Assembly: GCA_008080595.1 (NCBI GenBank)
Contig: VIKI01000011.1
Coordinates: forward strand, 6,212-52,330
DNA from: Comamonadaceae bacterium
GTDB lineage: Bacteria > Pseudomonadota > Gammaproteobacteria > Burkholderiales > Burkholderiaceae_C
Direction: 5' to 3'
Length of the DNA stretch: 46,119 bases
Shown here: in pieces, positions 17,688 to 25,014 of the stretch
Layout: each line of letters starts with the position of its first letter
Numbering within the stretch: position 1 is the first letter of the stretch
Program-made: the position numbers and the translations under genes
The notes under the pieces: generated by a model
The model's database searches: none
The model's input: the letters and a program-made list of their open reading frames with translations, nothing else
Told to the model about the DNA's origin: nothing

Positions 17688-17703
17688 GCCGCCAAAGGGC
17701 GGC
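17688..17703 (+). terminator. Hairpin between convergent genes
   Basis: GCCGCC (17688-17693), a four-base AAAG loop and GGCGGC (17698-17703) form a perfect six-pair GC stem, 18 bases after the binding-protein stop. No run of T follows on either strand, so it is at best a weak intrinsic terminator or an mRNA end-stabilising stem. It lies between convergent genes. Confidence 0.4.
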
Positions 17704-17765
17704 CATTGGAAGCTGATGTTGTGACAACGAATCACCAACGCACAAGCCGGGGGCACGCCTGACCC

Positions 17766-19133
17766 CTACCCCATGTTGTGAATGCCAAACCCCTTGAGGT
17801 AATCCTCCGGTAGGTCCGGGTCAAACGTTTTGCCCATGATGCGGTGCTTGCGGTAAGCACCGTCAGGCGCACGCCAGCCAGACATGACCATCTGCTTTTT
17901 GGCATCGGTCAGCATGAAGACTTTTTCGGCAATTTGTTTGTAGTTCACATCGGCCTTCAGATAGCCCCAGCGCTTCATTTGCGTCAGCATCCACACCGCC
18001 ATGGATTGCCACGGGATCGGGTCAAACAGCACCCGATCCGGCACATTGCGACTGTTGCCCAGGCCGTCATCAAAGCGGCCGGTCATGATCTGAGTGAGCA
18101 GCTCTTCGGGTTGGTTCAGATAGGGCTGGGGCGCAATCGCCTTGACAATTTGATCGCGTGCGCCCGGCTGGCTGGCCAGCACCGAGGCGCTGATGATGGC
18201 CCGGTACAGCGCGGCGAAACTGTTGGGGTATTTCTGGATGAACTCGGTGCTGGTGCCAAACGCACAGCAGGGGTGACCGTCCCAGATGTCTTTGGTCAGC
18301 AGGTGAACAAAACCCACGCCGTCAAACACCGCCCGCTGGTTGAACGGCTCGGGGCCGAGGAACCCGTCGATGTTGCCAGCCTTGAGCTCGGCCACCATTT
18401 GCGGCGGCGGCACCAGTTTGAGCTGCACGTCGCGGTCAGGGTGCAGGCCGTGCTCAGCCAGGTAGTAACGCAGCAGGAAGTTGTGAATCGAATACTCGAA
18501 CGGAATGCCCAGCTTGAAGCCCTTCCAGTTCTTTGGGTCGCGGTTGGCCTTGTGCCGCTGGTGCAGGGTGATGGCCTGCCCGTTGGTGTTCTGGATCGAG
18601 GCCACATGCATGCCCGCAGCCGCAGAGCCCAGGCCCAGTGACATGGCCAGCGGCATGGGTGAGAGAAAGTGCGATGCATCAAACTCGCGGTTGAGCATCT
18701 TGTCGCGGACGGCACCCCAGCCCGCAGTTTTGATCAGCTGAACGTTCAGCCCTTCTTTTTTGTACAGGCCCAGCGGGTCAGCCATGATCAACGGTGTGGC
18801 ACAGGTGATGGCGATGAACCCCACCTTCAGGTCTTTTTTCTCCGGTGTGCCGTGATCTTGCGCCATGGCTTGCAGGCTGGTCAGCGCCCCAGCGGGTAGG
18901 GCCGCAGCAATGGCGGCACGGGCCGTGCTGGCCCCCACCGCTTGCAGAAAGCGCCGGCGCAAGCCGTCGTGCGGAAGAATGGCCTTGACCAGGCTGGCTT
19001 CCATCAACTGGTTCTGATGCTGCTCAATTTGTGTGCTCACCGAACCCGTGCAGGAAAACAAGGCATGCCGGGCTCCGCAGGCACAGGCCAACGCCATGGG
19101 CTGATCGGGGTCGTAAAGGGTGCTGTTCGGCAT
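17766..19133 (-). CDS. Second NrtA/CynA-type substrate-binding protein
   Basis: This 455-residue exported protein belongs to the NrtA/CmpA/CynA family that binds nitrate, bicarbonate or cyanate. The chosen ATG at 19133 has GGAG seven bases upstream. A twin-arginine motif (RRRFLQAVG, residues 59-67) is preceded by an unusual N-terminal region with CACGARH (residues 17-23). The mature part (KVGFIAITCATPLIMADPLG) carries binding-lobe motifs such as GHPCCAFGTS. It is the last gene of the cyn operon, 14 bases after cynS, and is clearly paralogous to the first gene (21375-22778), sharing most motifs. Having two binding proteins with one permease suggests two related ligands or conditions. Confidence 0.9.
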   Translation of the reverse strand: MPNSTLYDPDQPMALACACGARHALFSCTGSVSTQIEQHQNQLMEASLVKAILPHDGLRRRFLQAVGASTARAAIAAALPAGALTSLQAMAQDHGTPEKKDLKVGFIAITCATPLIMADPLGLYKKEGLNVQLIKTAGWGAVRDKMLNREFDASHFLSPMPLAMSLGLGSAAAGMHVASIQNTNGQAITLHQRHKANRDPKNWKGFKLGIPFEYSIHNFLLRYYLAEHGLHPDRDVQLKLVPPPQMVAELKAGNIDGFLGPEPFNQRAVFDGVGFVHLLTKDIWDGHPCCAFGTSTEFIQKYPNSFAALYRAIISASVLASQPGARDQIVKAIAPQPYLNQPEELLTQIMTGRFDDGLGNSRNVPDRVLFDPIPWQSMAVWMLTQMKRWGYLKADVNYKQIAEKVFMLTDAKKQMVMSGWRAPDGAYRKHRIMGKTFDPDLPEDYLKGFGIHNMG

Positions 19134-19147
19134 GCGTTGACTCCGGT

Positions 19148-19591
19148 TCAATACTGTTTGTAAGGCAGGAATTTGCCCGACAACACCACGTTGACGCGGT
19201 CACCCTTGGGGTCGGCTTCACGCACGATGTCCATCGAGAAATCAATGGCGCTCATGATGCCGTCGCCAAACTCTTCGTGGATCAGTTCCTTGATGGTGGT
19301 GCCGTAGACGCTGACGATCTCGTACCAGCGGTAGATCAGCGGGTCAGTCGGCACAGGGGTGGGCAGTGAGCCTTTGTAAGGCACCACTTGCAGCCATTTT
19401 TGTTCTTCCACCGTCAGGCCAAAAATCTTGCCAACGATCTTGGCCTGTTCGGCATCCAGTGTCATCTGACCCAGGCAGGCTGCAGTGACCCATTCTTTGG
19501 ACAGGCCCACTTTTTTGGCCACGGCCTCCCATTTGATGCCTTTGGAGACTTTGGTGCTGATGATTTTTTCGGTGACTTCGAGACGGTTCAT
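19148..19591 (-). CDS. cynS: Cyanate hydratase (cyanase)
   Basis: Cyanase decomposes cyanate with bicarbonate to ammonia and carbon dioxide, providing nitrogen and detoxifying cyanate. The protein is 147 residues, close to the usual 150-156, with the N-terminal helical domain (VAKKVGLSKEWVTAACLGQ) and the C-terminal catalytic domain. The catalytic residues are present: Arg in IYRWYE, Glu three positions later, and Ser in GIMSAIDF. The chosen start at 19591 follows AGGAG at five bases, although the frame stays open upstream to 19657. Its position between the transporter ATPase and a second binding protein assigns the whole transporter to cyanate with good confidence. Confidence 0.97.
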   Translation of the reverse strand: MNRLEVTEKIISTKVSKGIKWEAVAKKVGLSKEWVTAACLGQMTLDAEQAKIVGKIFGLTVEEQKWLQVVPYKGSLPTPVPTDPLIYRWYEIVSVYGTTIKELIHEEFGDGIMSAIDFSMDIVREADPKGDRVNVVLSGKFLPYKQY

Positions 19592-19653
19592 GATGGCTCC
19601 TGTAGTGGTAAGGGAATGTGCGTTGGGTTGATAAAAATGAATAAAGAGAAGGC

Positions 19654-20448
19654 TCAATGCGCAATGGCGCGTGACACCAGAAAATCGACCACGTGGTTGC
19701 GCAGCTCGTAATAGCCATCCAGGTGGTGCAGGTTGGCACGCACCCGGCTGCGGGGTAACGGGTTGACCACCACCTCGGCAATACCGCCGGGGGTGTAACC
19801 CTGGGTCGACTCATTGCCGTTGCTCATCAGCAGAATGCGGTCGGCCAGCAAAATCGCCTCGTCCACATCGTGGGTGATCATGAACACGGTTTGATGGGTC
19901 TGGCGCACGATGCTCATCAGCTCGTCCTGGATCGTGCCGCGCGTCAAGGCATCCAGCGCACCAAACGGCTCGTCGAGCAACAGCAGCTTGGGGCTGATGC
20001 AAAAGGCGCGCGCAATGCCCACGCGCTGCTTCATGCCGCCTGAGAGCTGGCTGGGTTTTTTGTCGATGGCCGGGCTCAAGCCCACCATGGCGACAAACCT
20101 TTCCACATGGGCATTGGTTTGGGCTGAGCCCCATTCGAGCCAGCGCGATTTCACTGCAAAGGCAATGTTCTGGCGCACCGTGAGCCAGGGCATCAGCGCA
20201 TGGCTCTGGAACACCACGCCACGCTCCAGGCTCGGGCCGGTGACTTCGCGGCCATCCATGAAAACATTGCCGGTGCTGGCCGTGTCCAGCCCCGCCAGCA
20301 CGTTCAGGATGGTGGTCTTGCCACAGCCCGAATGGCCGATGATGCAAACAAACTCGCCTCGGGTGAGGGTGAAGTTGACATCGGCAAACACCGGCTTGGT
20401 GGGCACAAAGGCTTTGCTGAGCCCTTCAATCTGGAGCAGTGCATTCAC
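19654..20448 (-). CDS. cynD: Cyanate/nitrate-type ABC transporter ATPase
   Basis: This is the ATP-binding subunit of the transporter, 264 residues from GTG 20448, which has AAGGAAAG upstream. An ATG at 20517 in the same frame would add a tail overlapping the permease gene and is less likely. Walker A is GHSGCGKTT, the signature is LSGGMKQRVGIARAF, Walker B is LLLLDEPFGALD and the switch histidine is in FMITHDVDEA. It resembles NrtD/TauB-type ATPases without the fused binding domain found in NrtC. It lies between the permease and cynS genes in the same operon. Confidence 0.92.
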   Translation of the reverse strand: MNALLQIEGLSKAFVPTKPVFADVNFTLTRGEFVCIIGHSGCGKTTILNVLAGLDTASTGNVFMDGREVTGPSLERGVVFQSHALMPWLTVRQNIAFAVKSRWLEWGSAQTNAHVERFVAMVGLSPAIDKKPSQLSGGMKQRVGIARAFCISPKLLLLDEPFGALDALTRGTIQDELMSIVRQTHQTVFMITHDVDEAILLADRILLMSNGNESTQGYTPGGIAEVVVNPLPRSRVRANLHHLDGYYELRNHVVDFLVSRAIAH

Positions 20449-20506
20449 GGTAGGGGTCTTTCCTTGAGGTGGGGCAGCAGGGGTGAGCAAGGCGCGAGTT
20501 GAGGCA

Positions 20507-21373
20507 TCACTCCACATAGGTCACCATTTTTTGAATTTGGCCAAACAGCAGATCCAGCAACATGCCCACCACGCCGATCACACCAATGGCAAAGATCACG
20601 TTGGGCAGCGACAGGTTGTTCCACTCGTTCCAGACAAAGTAGCCAATGCCAGTGCCGCCCACCAGCATCTCGGCGGCCACAATCACCAGCCAGGCAATAC
20701 CCATGCTGATGCGCATGCCGGTCAAAATGGTCGGAGCGGCGGCGGGCAAGATCACCTGGAAGGCCGTGCGCACCGGATTCACCTCCAGCGTGCGGGCCAC
20801 GTTGAGCCATTCGCGCTTGACTGCCGACACACCAAAGGCGGTGTTCACCAGCATCGGCCAGATCGAGCAGATGAAGATCACAAAAATGCCACTGGCCGAT
20901 GAGTCCTTGATGGTGTAGAGCGCCAGCGGCATCCAGGCCAGCGGGCTGATCGGTTTGAGCACCTGGATGAACGGATCGAACGCCTTGCGCATCAGGGGTG
21001 ACATGCCAATCACAAAGCCCAGCGGAATCGCCACCAGCATGGCCAGCAGAAAGCCCAGCCCGACCCGGCCCAGCGAATGGGCCAGCTGGATGGCAATGCC
21101 TTTGTCATTCGGGCCACGGTCAAAAAACGGGTCGGACAAATGCCCCCAAATCGCCGTGCCCATCTGGCCCAGCGTGGGGAAACCCGTGGCCTTGGTGCTG
21201 CCGGGGTCTTTGCCCATCATCTTGGCGTATTCGATCTGCTCGGCCGTCATGCCTGCCGTGCTGTTGGCGGCAGTGCTGGAGCCGGTGGCCACGTACCAGA
21301 TGCCCAGCACCACCAGCAGCATCAGCACCGACAGCAAAGCCGCCCTAAAGTTGAGGGTGCGCTGGGTCTTCAT
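20507..21373 (-). CDS. cynB: Cyanate/nitrate-type ABC transporter permease
   Basis: This 288-residue inner-membrane protein has an N-terminal helix, a periplasmic stretch (STAANSTAGMTAEQIEYAKM) and a core of about five or six helices. The cytoplasmic EAA-type loop, which docks to the ATPase, is in NVARTLEVNPVRTAFQVILP. It is a NrtB/CynB-type permease. The start at 21373 (MKTQRTLNF) is chosen because it has GAG upstream and lies one base past the stop of the preceding gene; the frame upstream of it is low-complexity and unlikely to be translated. Confidence 0.93.
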   Translation of the reverse strand: MKTQRTLNFRAALLSVLMLLVVLGIWYVATGSSTAANSTAGMTAEQIEYAKMMGKDPGSTKATGFPTLGQMGTAIWGHLSDPFFDRGPNDKGIAIQLAHSLGRVGLGFLLAMLVAIPLGFVIGMSPLMRKAFDPFIQVLKPISPLAWMPLALYTIKDSSASGIFVIFICSIWPMLVNTAFGVSAVKREWLNVARTLEVNPVRTAFQVILPAAAPTILTGMRISMGIAWLVIVAAEMLVGGTGIGYFVWNEWNNLSLPNVIFAIGVIGVVGMLLDLLFGQIQKMVTYVE

Positions 21374-21374
21374 C

Positions 21375-22778
21375 TCAGGCCGCCTTGCTGATGGAGAAGC
21401 TCTTGGCGTAGGCCGCGGCCTTGTCGGCATCGAACTCGCGGCCCATGATCTTGAACTTGGGGTAAGCACCCTCGGGCACTTTTTGATCCAGCTCTTTCAT
21501 GCGCTTCTTGGCATCGGTCAACAAGAACACCTTTTCGGCGATTTGTTTGTAGTTGACCTCGCCCTTGAGGTAGCCCCAGCGTTGCATCTGCGTGAGCATC
21601 CACACCGCCATGCTTTGCCACGGAATCGGGTCAAAGTCGGCCCGGTCCGGTACGTTCTGGATATTGCCCAGGCCATCGGCAAACTTGCCGGTCAGCACCT
21701 GGGTCAGCACGGCTTCAGGCTGGTTGAGGTATTGCGCCGGGGCAATCACCTTGGCAATCAGTTCGCGGTTGCCGGGCTGGCGTGCCATGGCAGCAGCGGT
21801 GAGCACGGCTCGGTACAACGCGGCAAAGGTGTTGGGGTTCTTCTGGATGAATTCGGTGCTGGTGCCAAAGGCGCAGCAGGGGTGGCCGTTCCACAGGTCT
21901 TTGGTCAAGATGTGAATAAAGCCGGCCTCTTCATACACGGCGCGCTGGTTGAACGGGTCTGGGCCGAGGAAGCCGTCAATGTTGCCAGCCTTCAGGTTCG
22001 CCACCATCTCGGCGGGTGGCACGACGCGGATTTGCACGTCGGTATCGGGATTGATACCGGCTTCGGCCAGGTAGTAGCGCAGCAAAAAGTTGTGCATGCT
22101 GTACTCAAACGGCACGGCAAACTTGAAGCCCTTCCAGTTCTTCGGGTCGCGGTTGTTCTTGTGTTTGAGCGCCAGCGTGATGGCCTGACCGTTGACGTTC
22201 TGGATGGTGGCCACATTCATCGGTGTGGGGTTGGAGCCCAGACCCATCGAAATTGCCAGTGGCATCGGCGACAGAAAGTGCGTTGCGTCGTATTCCTTGT
22301 TGATCATCTTGTCGCGGATCAGAGCCCAGCCTGCGGTTTTGGTCACTTCCACATCCAGCCCTTGCTTGCGGTAAAAGCCCAGGGGGTGCGCCATGATCAG
22401 CGGGGTGGCACAGGTGATCGGGATGAAACCAATCTTGAGCTTGGTTTTTTCCAGCGCATTCTTGTCTTGTGCCATGGCTTGCAGGCTGGCCATGGGCAAC
22501 ACACTGCCAATGGCGGCCATGGCCGTGCCCTTGCCCACCGCACGCAAGAAGCGGCGGCGCACTTCGTCTTGCGGGAACAGCGCCTTGACCAGGGTGGCTT
22601 CGATGAAGGCGTTGGAATAAGCTTCAAACTCGCTGCTCAGACTGCGGCGCTGGAGCTCGGCGGTGGCGCTGGCCGCAGACAGTTCCTGCTGGTGTTCAGT
22701 GACCGTGTGGTCCTTGCCACAGCTGCACTTGAGCATCAGCGGACGGTCGGCGTTGTAGGGGTCAAAGTACTGAGTCAT
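21375..22778 (-). CDS. cynA: First NrtA/CynA-type substrate-binding protein
   Basis: This 467-residue protein is the first gene of the cyn operon. It starts at ATG 22778 behind AAAAGG. A CSCGKDH motif lies at residues 18-24 and a twin-arginine export signal RRRFLRAVG at 74-81. After the leader, KLKIGFIPITCATPLIMA begins the mature NrtA-like fold, with WKGFKFAVPFEYS, GNIDGFLGPDPFNQ and GHPCCAFGTS. The distance between the N-terminus and the twin arginines is long for a Tat leader. It is paralogous to the protein at 17766-19133. Cyanate as ligand is inferred from cynS in the same operon; nitrate or bicarbonate are alternatives. Confidence 0.92.
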   Translation of the reverse strand: MTQYFDPYNADRPLMLKCSCGKDHTVTEHQQELSAASATAELQRRSLSSEFEAYSNAFIEATLVKALFPQDEVRRRFLRAVGKGTAMAAIGSVLPMASLQAMAQDKNALEKTKLKIGFIPITCATPLIMAHPLGFYRKQGLDVEVTKTAGWALIRDKMINKEYDATHFLSPMPLAISMGLGSNPTPMNVATIQNVNGQAITLALKHKNNRDPKNWKGFKFAVPFEYSMHNFLLRYYLAEAGINPDTDVQIRVVPPAEMVANLKAGNIDGFLGPDPFNQRAVYEEAGFIHILTKDLWNGHPCCAFGTSTEFIQKNPNTFAALYRAVLTAAAMARQPGNRELIAKVIAPAQYLNQPEAVLTQVLTGKFADGLGNIQNVPDRADFDPIPWQSMAVWMLTQMQRWGYLKGEVNYKQIAEKVFLLTDAKKRMKELDQKVPEGAYPKFKIMGREFDADKAAAYAKSFSISKAA

Positions 22779-22812
22779 GGCATTACCTTTTGAAGTTGGA
22801 CTCTGCGCACTA

Positions 22813-22829
22813 CGCAATGCCTGGGCCAA
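22813..22829 (-). promoter_or_regulatory. Candidate sigma-54 promoter of the cyn operon
   Basis: The minus strand reads TTGGCCC-AGGCA-TTGCG, with GG and GC separated by 10 bases and an intact TTGC -12 element. The -24 element differs from the consensus at two positions. The predicted start is near 22802, giving a leader of about 24 bases before the first cyn gene. Nitrogen-regulated sigma-54 control of cyanate use is plausible, and a stronger site of the same type precedes amtB in this window. Confidence 0.55.
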
Positions 22830-22925
22830 CTTGTGCCATGGCTCGGGATTCCACTGCAATTCGCACCCGGTGGCCTGACAGCATGTAGTGCCAGCCCTAC
22901 AACGTGGGGCTCAAACTGGCGTTTT

Positions 22926-23081
22926 TCAGTGCCAAGGCGTGCCGCAGCTGTGCCGCTGGGCGGACAACACCAGCGTCACATCGTTTTGGATGCCGGTCTT
23001 TTTCAGAATCTGGGCACGGTAAGTGCTCACGGTGTTCGAAGCCAGTTTGAGTTGTGCACCAATTTCGCTCAGGGCGTGCCC
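22926..23081 (-). pseudogene. 3' fragment of a NarL/LuxR-type response regulator gene
   Basis: The minus strand encodes about 50 residues starting GHALSEIGAQLKLASNTV, continuing through STYRAQILKKTGIQNDV and ending with TGA at 22926-22928. This is the C-terminal half of a LuxR-type helix-turn-helix domain, with no receiver domain or start upstream. It is about 78 percent identical over 45 residues to the end of the intact regulator at 31661-32338. The break near 23081 coincides with the left side of the defence-gene block. The remaining sequence to 23220 shows nothing recognisable. Confidence 0.8.
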
Positions 23082-23220
23082 GGGGCTGCTATGGCCGGGC
23101 AACTGATGGCGTGCAAGGCGGCAAGTGCAGTGGGCAGAACGGTAGAGATTCGGTTGAAGCGGGAGTCCAAGTGTCCGCGCGTCACCTCTGAATAGAAAAG
23201 CCGCACCGCTCTCGGCCAGG

Positions 23221-23724
23221 TTATTCGTCCGTCAAAACAAAATTGGCCTTGGTGTGGCCCAGCACTGCAAACGTGTCCATCCACTGCAAGCCAAAGTGTT
23301 GACACACATTGGGGATGCTGAATTTGCGGCGCAGTTGCAGATTGAACTGCTCGTGGGTCACCACCACGCTGTCTGGTAGGGTCATGGCCTTGGCGATAAG
23401 CCAGGGGTCGGCCCCGCCCAGAAACTCTTCCAAAGCACCGGGTTTCATTTGCGCAGTTTGAGATGCCACAAACGCGGCCACTTGAGCAAACGCGGTTTGG
23501 GTGGCATCGTCGGATACAGGGAGAAACAGGGCCGTATTGTGCTTGGCCCATTGCGCGAGTTCATCGTTGCCGCGCTTGAGTTCATCACCCACGGTTTCGA
23601 TACTGGCCACCACACCTTGACCATGAGTGCGCAGAACCCACGACCAGTAGCCGGGGCAGATGGTCATGCCGTAGTAGCGGTTTTTGGCTTCAATGAGGGT
23701 ATTGGAGTCCAGCAGAAAAATCAT
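23221..23724 (-). CDS. DUF4411 PIN-like toxin
   Basis: This 167-residue protein begins IFLLDSNTLIEAKNRYYG, with an acidic residue near the start as in PIN-domain ribonucleases, and has the later GGADPWLIAKAM segment with the second conserved acidic position. This pattern is typical of DUF4411 PIN-like proteins. It overlaps its upstream neighbour by four bases (ATGA, 23721-23724), the classical toxin-antitoxin arrangement, and the neighbour is an ImmA/IrrE-XRE protein, the usual partner. RNA cleavage is the expected activity; the target is unknown. Confidence 0.85.
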   Translation of the reverse strand: MIFLLDSNTLIEAKNRYYGMTICPGYWSWVLRTHGQGVVASIETVGDELKRGNDELAQWAKHNTALFLPVSDDATQTAFAQVAAFVASQTAQMKPGALEEFLGGADPWLIAKAMTLPDSVVVTHEQFNLQLRRKFSIPNVCQHFGLQWMDTFAVLGHTKANFVLTDE

Positions 23725-24833
23725 GCGCCCAACTGCTCGGCAAATTGGCGAATCTTCGCCGGTTGTACACCGAGGAGCTTGCCAGCATCACGCAACAGCA
23801 GGCGGCCACTCAGGGCCTCTGCAATCACCGCTCTGGCGAATCGCACGCTGTTTTTAGAACCGGCGGCCTGCCGAAAGCGCTCCAGTTCCGCAAGGTAGAA
23901 ATCGTTGTAAGTCCGGCGGTCGATCAACCCCAGATCCAACGCCCGGCGCACGACCACCAGTTGGCTGACATGAAAGCGCCGGGCAAGTTCTGCAATGCAG
24001 GTGAAAAGGTCTGCGCAAGCCGTTGCCCAAAGGCTTTTGAATAGCTCTGCGGGAGCCAGAAACTCGCCCGCAACTGCGTTGCAGGCCACTTCTTCTTGAC
24101 GCAAGTTGCCAGACTCGGCATTGGATATGCCGCTGGAGCCAAACCAGAGGTGGGCCAGTTCGTGCAACAGGGTAAATAACCTGGCTGCAGGGGCATCTGC
24201 GGAATTGATGAAAACCACGGGTGCAAGAGGATGGCTGATGGCAAATCCACGAAACTCGCTGACATCCAGCTTGCGGTGCGTGTTGTTGCCCACAATGCCA
24301 CTGCGCATGACTAGCACACCTGCTTGCTCCGCCCCCTGAATGAGCGCACGCTGGTAATCGTCCCACTGCCTTTGGCCCTGCTCCACATCAACGCCCAAAA
24401 CGGCGCGAATATCTGCGGCAACAAGCTGGGGGCGCGCATTTAACTTGAACTTGCCCACAAAGGGTAAAGACGACATGCCCTGCTCTTGCTGGTATTCGAG
24501 ATACCAAGCCTGACGTTGCAAGGCCTGCTTGACCGTCTCCAGCAAATCGACGCTTGGCTTTCCTACGGGCCTGCCGCCCACTGTACGTAGGTCTGGTAAC
24601 AACGGCTCATCAACAGGAGCCTGCTGCAAAAAGAAAAATCCAAAAGGGGCATGAAGTGCCTGGGCCAGGTTTTGCGCTTGTCGAAACGTCGGCAAAGCGT
24701 CACCTGCTTCCCAGCGCTCAAACTGCTCCGGTTTCACGCCAGCCGCGACGGCAGCATGACCAATATCCATGCCCACACGACCGCGAGCCCAACGGAGCAT
24801 CTCGGGGTTGATTTGAGCATGGGGATGAGACAT
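23721..24833 (-). CDS. XRE-ImmA/IrrE family metallopeptidase-like antitoxin
   Basis: The 370-residue protein has an N-terminal helix-turn-helix (EMLRWARGRVGMDIGHAA, about 10-60) and a central zinc-peptidase domain of the ImmA/IrrE type with HELAH at 224-228 and a downstream glutamate in RQEEVACN. The C-terminal region contains LARRFHVSQLVVVRRAL, a second helix-turn-helix-like segment usual in the family. Such proteins act as antitoxin/repressor for DUF4411 toxins, and some cleave repressors upon stress. It is first in a two-gene operon with the toxin and divergent from the giant helicase gene at 25015. Confidence 0.9.
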   Translation of the reverse strand: MSHPHAQINPEMLRWARGRVGMDIGHAAVAAGVKPEQFERWEAGDALPTFRQAQNLAQALHAPFGFFFLQQAPVDEPLLPDLRTVGGRPVGKPSVDLLETVKQALQRQAWYLEYQQEQGMSSLPFVGKFKLNARPQLVAADIRAVLGVDVEQGQRQWDDYQRALIQGAEQAGVLVMRSGIVGNNTHRKLDVSEFRGFAISHPLAPVVFINSADAPAARLFTLLHELAHLWFGSSGISNAESGNLRQEEVACNAVAGEFLAPAELFKSLWATACADLFTCIAELARRFHVSQLVVVRRALDLGLIDRRTYNDFYLAELERFRQAAGSKNSVRFARAVIAEALSGRLLLRDAGKLLGVQPAKIRQFAEQLGA

Positions 24834-25014
24834 GGAATGATTCTAGGGGAACGCCCATATGCCAGCTAAAAATACCATCAAAATACGCTGCACCCATTAC
24901 ATAATATGCGCAATTGACTACCAATTTGATAGCCAATGGATGATGAAAACAAACTACTTTTTCGACATCTTCCAGGGTGCGATACTTTGCATCGTGTGAT
25001 TGAAAGGCCAATCC
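24834..25014. promoter_or_regulatory. Divergent, AT-richer promoter region
   Basis: This 181-base gap separates the antitoxin gene (minus) from the giant helicase gene (plus) and is visibly AT-richer than its neighbours. A TTGACT hexamer occurs at about 24914 on the plus strand, without a well-placed -10 box. The XRE antitoxin may bind here, but no clear operator repeat is seen. Confidence 0.35.

Noticed and set aside
20955..22793. 612-codon open frame on the plus strand
   Set aside because: It lies antisense to the permease and first binding-protein genes, is His/Gly-rich and matches no family; it is a high-GC shadow frame.
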